DNA of 64,000 nucleotides from Verrucomicrobiota bacterium (GTDB lineage Bacteria; Verrucomicrobiota; Verrucomicrobiia; Limisphaerales; CAIMTB01), in the NCBI GenBank assembly GCA_963205105.1, contig CAUJJW010000322.1, positions 16,561 to 80,560 of the forward strand, in the 5' to 3' direction. Below, one piece after another: positions 8,019-17,504 of this stretch. The notes beneath the pieces are model-generated. The model had not been told where the DNA came from. It was given only the letters and a program-made list of their open reading frames with translations, and ran no database searches. The first letter of the stretch is position 1; the number at the start of each line of letters is the position of its first letter. The position numbers and the translations under genes were made by a program.

Positions 8019-9504
8019 GATCCTCCTCCAGCCCGCCACGCTCAGCCGAGACCGCCCAAAGCCCGAGAAACGTTAACGCCCCGTTCAGAATCAACAGCTC
8101 GTTGCCCATCCGGTAGCCTTCCCACCACACCGGCGCCCTGTTCTCGAAAACTGCGCACAGAATTGGTGCCAGGACTGCCACCACCGGGACCCACCGCCCC
8201 CGTACCGACCGGCGCGTGAGAATGCCAAACGCGAAAAGCCCCAGGAGCGGCCCATAGGTGTAGTTGGCGATCTTCAACACCAAGGCAATTACGGCACTGC
8301 TGGCACGGGCTTCGAAGACCAGAATGGCCGCGAGCAGTAACAGGGCGAAGACCAGATGGAACACATGCCGCAGACGCGTCCGAACCGCGTCAGTCATCTC
8401 CGGACGCCGTTCCGTGCCCAAAATATCGATGCAGAAGGACGTGGTCAGCGTCGTCAGCACCGAGTCCGCACTCGAGAACGTCGCAGCGGTGAGTCCCAAA
8501 AGAAACACCACAGCGGCAAAGCCGCCCAGGTGTTGCAACGCGAGGGTGGGAAACACGTAGTCCGTCCGTTCCGGCAGCTGAATGCCCCGCGCCGCCGCAT
8601 ACCGGTACAGCAAGGCACCCAGGGCGAGAAACAGCAGGTTCACCAGGATCACGATCACCGAAAACCAGTGAATATTGCGTTGTGCCTCGGCTAGGGAGCG
8701 GCAACTCAAGTTCTTCTGCATCATGTTCTGATCCAAACCCGTCATGCAGATCGCAATGAATGCGCCGCCTATGACCTCCTTCCACACGCTGTTCGCCGGC
8801 GCCCATTCCCAAACAAACACCCGGCTGTACTCGCTCGCGCGAACCGCCGTCACCCATTCCCACGGCCCCAGGCCCAGGGCCTTCACAATTCCCACCACCG
8901 ACAGAACCAAACCCAACAGGAGGAACGTCGACTGAAACGTGTCCGTCCAAACCAGGGTCTTGATCCCGCCCCGATACGTGTAAACCAAAATCAACCCGAT
9001 GATGACCGTCACACTCAGCCAGAATGGAATCCGCCACTCCCCCAACGCCACCCTGTCGAACACGAAGCGCTGGATGATGCCCGCCGCGAGGTACAGCCGA
9101 GCCGCCGCCCCCAGCAACCGCGAAACCAGGAAGAACACGGACCCAGTCCTCTGCGCCGACAAACCCAGACGCCGCTCCAGGTAGGTGTAAATCGAGGTCA
9201 ACCCAAGCCGGTAATACAGCGGCAGAAGCACATGAGCGATCACGAGGTAGCCCAGCGCATAGCCAAACACCACCTGCAGATAGGAAAAATTTCCGGTCCG
9301 GACCACGCCCGGAACCGAGATGAAGGTGACCCCCGACAGGGAATCCCCGATCAAACCAAAGGCAACCACATACCAGGGAGACGATCGGTTCCCCAAAAAA
9401 TACGCCGAGTTCCCAGCGTTGCGGCCGGTGAACCAGGCGATTCCCAGGAGAAACACGAAGTACCCGCCAACACACGTCAGAATGACCGCAGGGGACATCG
9501 CCAT
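7996..9504 (-). CDS. Sodium:solute symporter (SSS family)
   Basis: About 502 residues with 12-13 hydrophobic helices, the size of SSSF/LeuT-fold Na+ symporters. Typical marks are G-N-R-S-S-P-W-Y-V-V-A-F near helix 2, Y-T-Y-L-E-R-R-L-G-L in the following loop, Y-T-Y-R-G-G-I-K-T-L-V-W-T-D in the middle (the SSS 'GG(I/L)..V..TD' signature) and G-L-D-Q-N-M-M-Q-K-N. The gene follows the TIM-barrel gene at 9527 with almost no gap, so its substrate may be the sugar or cyclitol handled by that enzyme. The start is uncertain: ATG at 9504, ATG at 9498, or TTG at 9525. Confidence 0.85.
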   Translation of the reverse strand: MAMSPAVILTCVGGYFVFLLGIAWFTGRNAGNSAYFLGNRSSPWYVVAFGLIGDSLSGVTFISVPGVVRTGNFSYLQVVFGYALGYLVIAHVLLPLYYRLGLTSIYTYLERRLGLSAQRTGSVFFLVSRLLGAAARLYLAAGIIQRFVFDRVALGEWRIPFWLSVTVIIGLILVYTYRGGIKTLVWTDTFQSTFLLLGLVLSVVGIVKALGLGPWEWVTAVRASEYSRVFVWEWAPANSVWKEVIGGAFIAICMTGLDQNMMQKNLSCRSLAEAQRNIHWFSVIVILVNLLFLALGALLYRYAAARGIQLPERTDYVFPTLALQHLGGFAAVVFLLGLTAATFSSADSVLTTLTTSFCIDILGTERRPEMTDAVRTRLRHVFHLVFALLLLAAILVFEARASSAVIALVLKIANYTYGPLLGLFAFGILTRRSVRGRWVPVVAVLAPILCAVFENRAPVWWEGYRMGNELLILNGALTFLGLWAVSAERGGLEEDPSRHARV

Positions 9505-9526
9505 ACCGGAGGAGAACCCGGACAAC

Positions 9527-10456
9527 CTAGGCCGGGGCGCGCATCAGCGATCCCAATGCACCCAGGTAACGAGGAACCGCCACGTGGGGATCCTCCGCGG
9601 CCTCATACTCCAAAGCCACCCAGCCCTGATATCCCGCGTCATTCAGCATGCGGACCAGCAACCCCAGATCCGATGCCTCAGCCTTGGCGTTCTTGCGGCG
9701 GATCTCCACCTTGACCTGAACATTCACCGCGAACGGAACGCACTTCCGCAGGTCCGCATAGGGGTCGGAGGAATGGAAATTACCAGAGTCCAGATTGATC
9801 CCAACCCATGGCGAGCGCACGGACCGCACGATGTCCAGAAGCTCATCGGCCTCGGCCACAATGCCACCGTGATTCTCGATCCCCAAAAAAACCCCAGCCC
9901 GCCCGGCGGCATCCCCGCACTCTTCCAGCGCCTCAATGCAATGACGTTTGGCATCGGCGGGCGATTGACCTTCCAGGTTGCCCGCAAAGACCCGGATGTG
10001 CGGCGCGCCCATGACCTGGGCAAACCGAATCCATTCTTTGACCGATGCGATCTCACGGTCCCGTCGTTCACCCCTAGGAAGCGTGAACGTGTTGCCCACC
10101 GCGGTCCCGCTCACCTCAACGCCCCTGAGAAAAGCATGCCGTTTCAGGTTCAACAGATAGTCCTCCGTCACCGGCGTCGGGACGTAGTAGCTCGTGATCT
10201 CGGCACCTTCACATCCGTGGCTCGCACAGAAATCAAGGAAACCAGGCATGTCCATCTCGCGCCCGACCGGAGGCTTGCCCTCTTTGCCTCCTGGTTGGGC
10301 TTTGAAGAATTCACGGAACGAATAAGCAGCCAGGCTCAGCTTCAGCCGCGGAGGCCCCACCCGACGAAGCTCGTCGATGGCGCGACACAGCGGCGCGGAA
10401 ACTGCCAGCGCTGCGCAACCCAGAAAGGCACGTCGACCGATGGATGGTTTATTCAT
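9527..10456 (-). CDS. TAT-exported sugar phosphate isomerase/epimerase-like TIM-barrel protein
   Basis: 309 residues. The N-terminus has a twin-arginine signal (I-G-R-R-A-F-L-G, residues 6-13, then a hydrophobic stretch). The remainder matches the AP-endonuclease-2/xylose-isomerase-like TIM-barrel family: K-L-S-L-A-A-Y-S-F, E-I-T-S-Y-Y, L-G-I-E-N-H-G-G with the metal-binding Glu, I-N-L-D-S-G-N-F and L-E-Y-E near the C-terminus. Such proteins isomerise or epimerise sugars or cyclitols with a divalent metal. The substrate cannot be assigned. It is upstream of and nearly contiguous with the SSS symporter gene, suggesting uptake coupled to periplasmic conversion. Confidence 0.8.
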   Translation of the reverse strand: MNKPSIGRRAFLGCAALAVSAPLCRAIDELRRVGPPRLKLSLAAYSFREFFKAQPGGKEGKPPVGREMDMPGFLDFCASHGCEGAEITSYYVPTPVTEDYLLNLKRHAFLRGVEVSGTAVGNTFTLPRGERRDREIASVKEWIRFAQVMGAPHIRVFAGNLEGQSPADAKRHCIEALEECGDAAGRAGVFLGIENHGGIVAEADELLDIVRSVRSPWVGINLDSGNFHSSDPYADLRKCVPFAVNVQVKVEIRRKNAKAEASDLGLLVRMLNDAGYQGWVALEYEAAEDPHVAVPRYLGALGSLMRAPA

Positions 10457-10809
10457 GGTGCTCCGAAATCATTGCCCCGACCGTCACGCCATGCCACGTG
10501 TAAAAACCCGCTTGACCGACTTTCAGCAAGGTCCTCCGACCCGTTGCCAAGGAACCGAGAAGAGACATCCCGCGAACAACCCTTCCGAAAAGTCTCTTGC
10601 CAACGCGCTGGGAAGGTCGCTAATTGAAGTCGTTCCACGGACACCTTTCGCGCAGGCAGCTTCATGCCGCCACGCTCAGGGGCCGATGTGTCACCGCGGT
10701 GGCCACGCCGGATGGCGAGGAACACGTCAGTTTCCTTCCTCGGGGAAGGAAGGCGGGCTTTGGGTTGAATTTGTTCCGTGTGTAGCCCAAGGCCCGCCTC
10801 TTTTCTTGA
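10457..10809. other. Intergenic region with two hairpins
   Basis: 353 bases between the stop of gnd and the start of the TIM-barrel gene. No convincing gene was found. It should hold the promoter of the 10456 gene, though no clear -35/-10 pair is visible. Two adjacent inverted repeats lie at its left-to-right end: TTCCTTCC/GGAAGGAA (10732-10739/10744-10751) and the longer one listed separately. Confidence 0.5.
10751..10805 (+). terminator. Hairpin followed by a T-rich tract downstream of gnd
   Basis: AGGCGGGC plus TTGGG (10751-10764) pairs with CCCAA plus GCCCGCCT (10786-10799) around a 21-nt loop, with one G-T wobble. CTTTTCTT follows on the plus strand, giving a terminator look in that direction, yet no plus-strand gene ends here. 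On the minus strand it sits 11 bases after the gnd stop but lacks a U-tract, so it may still mark the 3' end of gnd mRNA. Strand assignment is uncertain. Confidence 0.45.
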
Positions 10810-12273
10810 TTAGACGGTGTAGGTGGAACTGGAGACACGCCCACCCGTCCCCGTCCAGTTCGTGTGGAAGAATTCCCCACGCGGTTTGTCCAACCGCTCG
10901 TAGGTGTGGGCACCAAAATAGTCCCGCTGCGCTTGCAGGAGATTCGCCGGCAGGCGGGCGCTGCGGTATCCGTCAAAAAACGCCAGCGCTGTGCTGAACG
11001 CGGGCACTGGAATGCCTCGCTTCACTGCCTGACTCACCACGTTGCGCCAACCCTTTTGACACCGTTTGATCTCCCCTCGGAAGTAGTCGTCCAGCAACAC
11101 GTTGGTCAGTTTGGGGTTGGATTCGTAGGCATCCTTGATCTTCCCCAAAAACCTCGATCGGATGATGCATCCCCCGCGCCACATCAGCGCAATCCCACCG
11201 TAATTCAGATTCCAGCCGTATTCCTTGGCCGCCGAACGCATCAGCATGTACCCCTGCGCATAGCTGACGATCTTCGAGGCGTACAAGGCATACCGGATAT
11301 CCTCGACCATCGCGGCCTTGGTCTCAGGCTTTTTCCCCTGCGGCATCACCGGCCGAGGACCCTTGAGTTTGCGCGCCGCCTTAACCCGCTCGTCCTTCAA
11401 GGCGCTGACACATCGTGAATACACCGCCTCCGAAATCAACGTGATCGGCACCCCCAGATCCGCCGAATTTTGCACCGTCCATTTCCCAGTCCCCTTCTGC
11501 CCCGCGGTATCGAGGATTTTCTCAACCAATGGAGTCCCGTCCTCGTCCAATTTCCCCAGAATATCCCGGGTGATCTCGATCAGGTAGCTCTCGAGATCGC
11601 CTTCATTCCATGACTTGAACACCTGATGCATCTCGTCGGCGGTCATGCCGAGACCTTCCTTCATCAGGTGGTAAGCCTCGCAAATCAACTGCATGTCCCC
11701 GTACTCGATGCCGTTGTGAACCATCTTCACATAGTGTCCAGCACCCGCCTCCCCTACCCAGTCGCAGCACGGAACCCCTCCGTCCACTTTCGCTGCGATG
11801 GCTTGAAATATCGGTTTCACATGTGGCCAGGCTGCCGAACTGCCACCCGGCATGATGCTAGGCCCGTGGCGCGCCCCTTCCTCACCACCGGAAACCCCGG
11901 TCCCAACATAGAGCAACCCTTTGCTTTCCAACATTTTAACACGCCGATTCGTGTCCTCAAACAGAGAGTTTCCTCCATCAATGATGATGTCACCCGCTTC
12001 AAGAAGGGGAACCAGAAGCTCAATGAACTCATCCACCGGCTTCCCAGCCTTAACCATCAACATGACCCGCCGGGGCCGCTTGAGTTTACCCACCAACTCT
12101 TCCAGGGAATGAGCTCCCAGGATATTTGTCCCTTTGGCCTCGTTAGCCAAAAAATCGTCCACCTTGGAGGTGGTCCGATTGTACGCAACAACCGTAAAGC
12201 CACGGTCGTTCATGTTGAGGATAAGATTCTGGCCCATAACGGCCAGACCAATGACTGCGATGTCGCCTTGCAT
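10810..12273 (-). CDS. gnd: 6-phosphogluconate dehydrogenase, decarboxylating
   Basis: Predicted 487 residues, typical for the long-chain dimeric enzyme. It oxidises 6-phosphogluconate to ribulose 5-phosphate and CO2 with NADP+ in the oxidative pentose phosphate pathway. Visible motifs are the dinucleotide fold A-V-I-G-L-A-V-M-G-Q-N-L, the NADP-favouring Y-N-R-T, the substrate loop D-G-G-N-S, G-V-S-G-G-E-E-G-A-R-H-G-P-S, the catalytic H-Y-V-K-M-V-H-N-G-I-E-Y, and the C-terminal H-T-N-W. The ATG at 12273 is chosen because GGGGAG lies 7-8 bases before it and the Rossmann strand follows at once. No zwf or pgl is adjacent. Confidence 0.95.
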   Translation of the reverse strand: MQGDIAVIGLAVMGQNLILNMNDRGFTVVAYNRTTSKVDDFLANEAKGTNILGAHSLEELVGKLKRPRRVMLMVKAGKPVDEFIELLVPLLEAGDIIIDGGNSLFEDTNRRVKMLESKGLLYVGTGVSGGEEGARHGPSIMPGGSSAAWPHVKPIFQAIAAKVDGGVPCCDWVGEAGAGHYVKMVHNGIEYGDMQLICEAYHLMKEGLGMTADEMHQVFKSWNEGDLESYLIEITRDILGKLDEDGTPLVEKILDTAGQKGTGKWTVQNSADLGVPITLISEAVYSRCVSALKDERVKAARKLKGPRPVMPQGKKPETKAAMVEDIRYALYASKIVSYAQGYMLMRSAAKEYGWNLNYGGIALMWRGGCIIRSRFLGKIKDAYESNPKLTNVLLDDYFRGEIKRCQKGWRNVVSQAVKRGIPVPAFSTALAFFDGYRSARLPANLLQAQRDYFGAHTYERLDKPRGEFFHTNWTGTGGRVSSSTYTV

Positions 12274-12408
12274 GTCGAAACTCCCCATCGGGGAACCTGA
12301 TATTACCGCAGTTCTCGGGCTATCTCCGAGACTTTTCTCCTCGCAACCCAGTTGCCCAAAACCTCCCAAGCGCACACCGCCGAATCGGATCAACTCAGCA
12401 CAAAACGC

Positions 12409-12873
12409 TTATGGCGCGTTGGTTACAGAAGCTCTCTGCAGCTCAATTCGCCCGTGGTTCGACCCCACCCAGAAGCCAGCGTCCATGCGCGCTGTGTCCA
12501 CACGGCCGGTGACTGTGTACCCACCAAAACCCCACAGCTGTTTCTCCCCCAAAATCATGAACTCCCCGGCGCGTACCGGTGTGACCACCAAAGGCGTGTC
12601 ATAGGAGGAACGAAAGAGCCCCCACCAATGACTTCGTGTCGAGGCGCGATACAAGGTGTCTCCGGTCTTGGTCAGCACCATCTCCATCTTTCCACCATGA
12701 GAAGGCTTCTGACTGCTGTACCATCGCCCCACCCACAGTCCCTCGATACTCCCAGCCACAGGATGCGCTTGGGCCGCTGACTTCTTATCCCGCCGAAAAC
12801 TGGAACAACCAGTCCCCAGAGGCAACAAAGCGATCAAGACCAAGGCCAAGAGTATCACGCGCGCAGACTTCAC
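12409..12873 (-). CDS. Hypothetical lipoprotein
   Basis: 154 residues with a clear lipoprotein signal (hydrophobic h-region, then L-G-T-G-C, lipidated Cys at 23). The mature part has I-E-G-L-W-V-G-R-W-Y-S, several aromatic beta-type stretches and a V-T-G-R-V-D-T-A-R-M-D-A-G-F motif, suggesting a small beta-barrel or lipocalin-like fold. No named family was recognised. It is likely anchored in the envelope. Confidence 0.65.
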   Translation of the reverse strand: MKSARVILLALVLIALLPLGTGCSSFRRDKKSAAQAHPVAGSIEGLWVGRWYSSQKPSHGGKMEMVLTKTGDTLYRASTRSHWWGLFRSSYDTPLVVTPVRAGEFMILGEKQLWGFGGYTVTGRVDTARMDAGFWVGSNHGRIELQRASVTNAP

Positions 12874-12925
12874 CCCCGCACTCTAGCCTCGTGAAGCCAA
12901 GCCTCAAGCAAGGAGAACGCCTCTT

Positions 12926-13444
12926 CTAGCCCAACGAAGAACTTGATTCGATCCCGGTGTCAAATTGGGGAACCCACTCCTTGGAAATCGCCGTCAAAAC
13001 TTCCTCAACACCGAACTCCCGCAACACGTCCGACAGCATCTCAGCCTTGGCCCCGGTGGTGAAGCCTGGCGGTCCTCCGAGAACCAATTCCAATCGCCGA
13101 CGAAGAGTCGCCATGTCGCCACCGATCGGAAGCCGGTCCACACCCTTGGCGTCCTGCCCTGCGGACGAACCAGCGTCAGAGCGCTCCTTCGCTGACACGC
13201 TTGGGGGAGCTCTCATCTCCAGCTCCAACGTGACCCAGGACCGAACAGAACCTGCGGCCAGCGGTTCCGTACACGCCTCAGGAACTACCCGCACAACTTC
13301 CATCTCACCCCCTTGACCCACGACACAATCCAACCCCAGTCGAACGGTGACCCGCCGCAGCGCGACACCAGACACTGCGGCCAAACCTTCAGCCACCTCC
13401 TTCTGGATCAAACGGAAATAATCTCGGACGCGCGTGCCATGCAT
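12926..13444 (-). CDS. Hypothetical protein
   Basis: 172 residues, no recognised domain. The ATG at 13444 is well supported by AAAGGAG 8 bases upstream; the same frame stays open about 300 bases further upstream but without a comparable ribosome site. The product is soluble, with an amphipathic N-terminal helix (R-V-R-D-Y-F-R-L-I-Q-K-E-V-A-E-G-L) and a beta-rich middle. It lies downstream of the PIG-L gene in the same direction with an 88-bp gap. Confidence 0.6.
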   Translation of the reverse strand: MHGTRVRDYFRLIQKEVAEGLAAVSGVALRRVTVRLGLDCVVGQGGEMEVVRVVPEACTEPLAAGSVRSWVTLELEMRAPPSVSAKERSDAGSSAGQDAKGVDRLPIGGDMATLRRRLELVLGGPPGFTTGAKAEMLSDVLREFGVEEVLTAISKEWVPQFDTGIESSSSLG

Positions 13445-13532
13445 TTGCTGACTCCTTTCCTCCCCGATACAACCTGTGATCCACCCACACCAACCAACCA
13501 ACCTCCTGCTCACCGATTCCACCCATGATATG

Positions 13533-14423
13533 TCATTCGCCGCTTGCAGCGCGCCATTCATCCAAACGTGACGCCAAACAATCGAGGTGCGATGCGTCCG
13601 CACAAACAGCAGGGAAATCACGCAGCAGTTGATCCATGCTCGGCACCACGCCCCAAGCGGTGACAGAGAACACTTCAAACAATCCATCGACGCGAATCCC
13701 CAGAGCCCCTTTTCGCCGAACCATAATTTCTCGGAACTGTGACCGCCAAGCAAGCGGGTCGGCAGGCACTGTCAGATTGTGCCGATCCACCCAAGGAAGC
13801 CATTCCTGAAGCTGGGAGGCATGGCACCACGCCAAGTCAGCAGCAAGATCCGCCGATTCTGATATATCCACTGCAATATCATGACCATGCTTTCCACCCA
13901 TGTAGCCATCATAGGTGTTGAGAATCACCGGCGTGCGAACCGGCTTGGCCTCCAAATCTCCCTCCGGGTATTCAGGAGTGAAAGCATGCGGAACATTGAT
14001 CATATAGGCCACCGCTCGAACGGCTTGAGCCACATCAAGGTGATCAACATGCACGCCAACAAGATTGTTCCCGGGAATTGGAGGACAAAAGAGGTAATCA
14101 GGCTCGAATTCCCGGATCTCCCGCCAAAGGGCGGGAAGAAAATCCGCCGACACTCCCAGCCGTGCCTCGCGAAAAGGTCTTCCCAGAGAATCTTGCAGCA
14201 GTGCGAATTCAAAACCACCCAGCCGAGCCGCTGCCGCCTGCTCAACAAGCCGCCTCTGCGCCGTTTCTTCCCGAGTGAGCCGATGGTGCCCCGCGCCACC
14301 GTCGGTGCAGACAATCACACGACGGTGGATATCCTTCATCGCCCGGCGACGCCACAATTCAAATGTACCCGCTGCGGTGAACTCATAATCATCGAAATGG
14401 GCATGAACAAATAGAAGCTTCAT
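13533..14423 (-). CDS. PIG-L family deacetylase
   Basis: Predicted 296 residues. The N-terminal L-F-V-H-A-H-F-D-D-Y-E-F is the zinc-binding A-H-x-D-D-x-E motif of the LmbE/PIG-L family. The second zinc motif appears as V-H-V-D-H-L-D at about residue 140. The fold is Rossmann-like, with V-I-V-C-T-D-G-G-A-G-H after strand 2. Members hydrolyse N-acetyl groups from sugars or sugar conjugates; the substrate is not evident. The ATG at 14423 is chosen because the family motif begins directly after it. A terminator for the next upstream gene separates it from the secreted-protein block. Confidence 0.85.
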   Translation of the reverse strand: MKLLFVHAHFDDYEFTAAGTFELWRRRAMKDIHRRVIVCTDGGAGHHRLTREETAQRRLVEQAAAARLGGFEFALLQDSLGRPFREARLGVSADFLPALWREIREFEPDYLFCPPIPGNNLVGVHVDHLDVAQAVRAVAYMINVPHAFTPEYPEGDLEAKPVRTPVILNTYDGYMGGKHGHDIAVDISESADLAADLAWCHASQLQEWLPWVDRHNLTVPADPLAWRSQFREIMVRRKGALGIRVDGLFEVFSVTAWGVVPSMDQLLRDFPAVCADASHLDCLASRLDEWRAASGE

Positions 14424-14439
14424 GTCGCGGTGCCTTGAG

Positions 14440-14471
14440 AAAAAACCCCGATGGCGCTGTGGCCATCGGGG
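14440..14471 (-). terminator. Rho-independent terminator closing the secretin/secreted-protein block
   Basis: CCCCGATGGC (14446-14455) and GCCATCGGGG (14462-14471) form a perfect 10-bp stem with a 6-nt loop, followed on the minus strand by six Us (14445-14440). It lies 33 bases after the stop of the 14505 gene. Confidence 0.92.
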
Positions 14472-14504
14472 CAACGAAAACCATGCTGGAATTACTTCAA
14501 CGTC

Positions 14505-17471
14505 TTACCGGAGCTCAACGACCCGATAAAACCGCTGTTCACCGGAAGCATTCAGCCGATCACAAGCCTTAACCAAGCCGGGTGTGCCGGCATTGCTCTC
14601 ACAAGTTGTCAAAAGGTTCCACTCCCCACCTTGCAATCGATTGGAGTACTCCACCCGATACCGAGCACCCGGCGCACCACCCCAGGAAAGCTCCACCTGA
14701 TCAGGGGACTCAGCCAGAAACGCCACTCTGACGCGCAACGCCAAGGCCTCGAAAGGATTCGAATCTTCCGCGTTGGGAACCCCGTCCAAATCAGAATCAA
14801 TCGTGGACGAGTTCAGCAAGTGTCGATTCACCCGAATCATCCTTCCATTCGCAAGAGCGACGGAAGTGCCGCTTAGTGCCCCCGCCGCATCCTGAACCCA
14901 ACGTACACGCCCGTCGAACAAGCCGTCCAAAAGGGTCGGATCCACATTCGAAGTCCCGAAGTACAATGTGAAATTGGGATCAATGCTGAGGGAACCAACA
15001 ACATCGTCGACACTAGAATCCGCGAATTCCAACGAATCCACATACAAGGCAGCCGGATTGGTGCTCGCAGAACGAAACGAATACAGACTGAACAACCGAC
15101 CGGCGAGAACGAGACGTCCCAAGGCTGCGTTATTCACGAATCCCTCGGCGGTCGCGCCGCGGTCCTCACCAGCCCAAACGTGATTCACATCTGCAAAACG
15201 AGCCCCTTTCGAAATAATGGTTGTGCCGAGCAAATCCCCCTCGGAAGGCTTTCGAACCAATTGCACACCATCGTAGACCGTCCACACGTTGGAGGAACTG
15301 GTGCCTCCATCAGTAAGGCGTGTCGACACATCCAAGATCAGGGAGCCCAGAAAGTAGTTCGTATTGCCGGAGTTTCGGTTCAGGGATTCATACCCGGCAC
15401 TCAACGTGGAGGACGTGGCCTTGAAATCGTCGACGACGAAGGAAAGATTCGCCGCTGCAGCGAAAGTGCCCAACTCAACCTTCAAATGATTCGCCTGTAC
15501 CACCAAGTCACCCACGAAACTTGAGACAGACCCAGAATTGGAGAAATCAGACGCATCAATCTGGAGCGTGGAGGCAGAAACAAAACCTTGGTTGACAAAG
15601 TTGCTGATAGGTCGCGCGTCCGAACCGAAGGTCCCTCCAGCAGCCGTGAAAATCCCACCAGCGTTGGTCAGATTATTCACCCTAGGGAAAGTGTCCTGCG
15701 AAATTGGATTCGCTTGAAGGTTGATGGTGGATTGAATGGAAACATCAGGAGCATCCGCCACAAACGACTCTTCCAGGGTCAGATCATCTCCAAGCACCAA
15801 ATGATCGGCCCTCGCTGCGAATCGATACGTCTGCACGGTCTGCCGCGTGATAAACTGATGATCGACGATCAAAGCGTGAAACCGAACATCAACGGTATTG
15901 GTGACTTGCAGAGTCGGATCCGCAGGATCAGGTCCAACCGAAGTCGTTTGGTTCGTCCATGCAGCACTCCAGATGGAAACGATCCCATTAAATCGACGGA
16001 CCGTCGGCTGAATGAGGTTCGACACGGTCAACGAACCAGAGGACAGCCCGACGTCAGCGTTCACAACCGCAGCGTCCAGTTTGTAAGGCGCCTGCCCGAC
16101 AAGTTCTTTTGCGGAAATACTAAGCAATCCGTCTGTGCGAAAACGACTCAGCCCGAGGTCCAATCGATCCGCTTTAATCTCCACGCGGCCGGGCAGGTTT
16201 GTCGGATGAGTCAACTCAGGGATTGACCCAAAGAAACCACCACCTCCTCCACCACCAAAACTGGAAGTCACATCACCGACCATGCACTGATAAGCGGCGT
16301 ACACGTTGGTAACGACATCGGAGAGGTAGCCGGGATTGTACAATAGCTCAGGAGTAAACGGGAGACTGTTGGTGGATGCCCTGGCCCATTCTGGAGGCGT
16401 GACCCGTGTGACAACCAAACTGGTCGGTCTCTGATCGGCACGCGTTGCTATGTTGGTCGCCAGGACTGCGTTGGTCATCGCGCCCAAACTATCCAAAACG
16501 TAAACGTAGTTGGTGTAAGGCTCCGTGGTAATGGTATCGATGTCTTCGAAAGTAAACTGGATGATAGGCATCCTCGCACCATCCACATTATTGATTCGCG
16601 GCGCAGTGCTCCATCGCACAGCCACTTTGAATTCAGGGTCCGCTGAATTGGTGTTCACGAATACAGCCTGCACCACCCAGTTGGTCGGGCTTACCGCGTT
16701 CGTGACCGCATAGGCATTGGTAGCACTCAGAGAAACCAAGTTTGTGAAAGTGGTGCTGTCGAGAACCTCATGAAACCCCGATTCAGGTTCTGCACCCGTC
16801 AACACCGCGAGGTCAAAGGGCCCGGGGGCAGCAGGATCCAGCAGGTTGTTCATCCCTGCGCCCCAATAGAGATCTGTGATTCCCGCATCGTTGCGGAACG
16901 TCAATCCCCGAACAAATCCCTGTCGGACAGGCTCGAATGGGTCCTCACCGGCGCGAATCCCCCCACGCGAGAGGTTCACATTGTTGCCCTCCAGACGAAT
17001 CAGACCGTCGGAGCCCACGGTAAGACCGCCTCGGTTGACCACATTCGAGGCGTTTACCAAAATCCATGAACTGTTGTAAGAGATTGGGAAGAATCCGAAA
17101 CCTCCCCCAACGTCCCCATCAGGAAGGAAGAAATCAGAGAACAGGTCCCCCCCAAAATTCACAATACCTTGATTCAGGAAGCTTGTTGCGCGGCCCCTTG
17201 CTCCGCTCTCTGCGACATAATCAAACTGAAATCCGCCACTTCCTCCGATGGTTGCTCCAGGGAAATTGGTATAGAATCTAGTGTTTTGAGTGTCATAGGG
17301 TTGCAGGCCCGAGGCCACATTGAAGGTGCCTCGATTCAGGAGCACTTCGGCATCAATGACCGGCATGGTCACCTCGGCTCGATTCTCGTAAACGGGTGCT
17401 GAAGCGGCAAACCCTGCCAACCCGCCCACGATAAGCGCGGCCAACACGGCCCATCGATCACTCAATTTCAT
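14505..17471 (-). CDS. Giant secreted beta-rich protein with calcium-type motif and C-terminal FYRV module
   Basis: Predicted 988 residues. After a signal peptide (about 1-25, ending F-A-A-S-A) the sequence is Asn/Thr/Ser-rich and beta-like throughout, with recurring phrases such as L-V-N-R-G, F-L-N-Q-G and N-N-L-T-N-A-G-G-I-F that resemble the rungs of a filamentous-haemagglutinin or autotransporter beta-helix. Near the C-terminus D-S-D-L-D-G-V-P-N-A-E-D is a thrombospondin-type-3/dockerin-like calcium loop, followed by a module ending R-F-Y-R-V-V-E-L-R. No autotransporter barrel is seen, so release would need another route. It is the last gene of the block and ends at a strong terminator. 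An ATG at 17492 is an alternative start. Confidence 0.7.
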   Translation of the reverse strand: MKLSDRWAVLAALIVGGLAGFAASAPVYENRAEVTMPVIDAEVLLNRGTFNVASGLQPYDTQNTRFYTNFPGATIGGSGGFQFDYVAESGARGRATSFLNQGIVNFGGDLFSDFFLPDGDVGGGFGFFPISYNSSWILVNASNVVNRGGLTVGSDGLIRLEGNNVNLSRGGIRAGEDPFEPVRQGFVRGLTFRNDAGITDLYWGAGMNNLLDPAAPGPFDLAVLTGAEPESGFHEVLDSTTFTNLVSLSATNAYAVTNAVSPTNWVVQAVFVNTNSADPEFKVAVRWSTAPRINNVDGARMPIIQFTFEDIDTITTEPYTNYVYVLDSLGAMTNAVLATNIATRADQRPTSLVVTRVTPPEWARASTNSLPFTPELLYNPGYLSDVVTNVYAAYQCMVGDVTSSFGGGGGGGFFGSIPELTHPTNLPGRVEIKADRLDLGLSRFRTDGLLSISAKELVGQAPYKLDAAVVNADVGLSSGSLTVSNLIQPTVRRFNGIVSIWSAAWTNQTTSVGPDPADPTLQVTNTVDVRFHALIVDHQFITRQTVQTYRFAARADHLVLGDDLTLEESFVADAPDVSIQSTINLQANPISQDTFPRVNNLTNAGGIFTAAGGTFGSDARPISNFVNQGFVSASTLQIDASDFSNSGSVSSFVGDLVVQANHLKVELGTFAAAANLSFVVDDFKATSSTLSAGYESLNRNSGNTNYFLGSLILDVSTRLTDGGTSSSNVWTVYDGVQLVRKPSEGDLLGTTIISKGARFADVNHVWAGEDRGATAEGFVNNAALGRLVLAGRLFSLYSFRSASTNPAALYVDSLEFADSSVDDVVGSLSIDPNFTLYFGTSNVDPTLLDGLFDGRVRWVQDAAGALSGTSVALANGRMIRVNRHLLNSSTIDSDLDGVPNAEDSNPFEALALRVRVAFLAESPDQVELSWGGAPGARYRVEYSNRLQGGEWNLLTTCESNAGTPGLVKACDRLNASGEQRFYRVVELR

Positions 17472-17504
17472 GCCACGTACAATGGTAAGCATTTTGATTT
17501 TCGA

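Noticed and set aside
13445..13753. N-terminal extension of the 172-residue hypothetical protein
   Set aside because: The Shine-Dalgarno AAAGGAG before 13444 is strong and the extension has Cys/Trp-rich noise composition.
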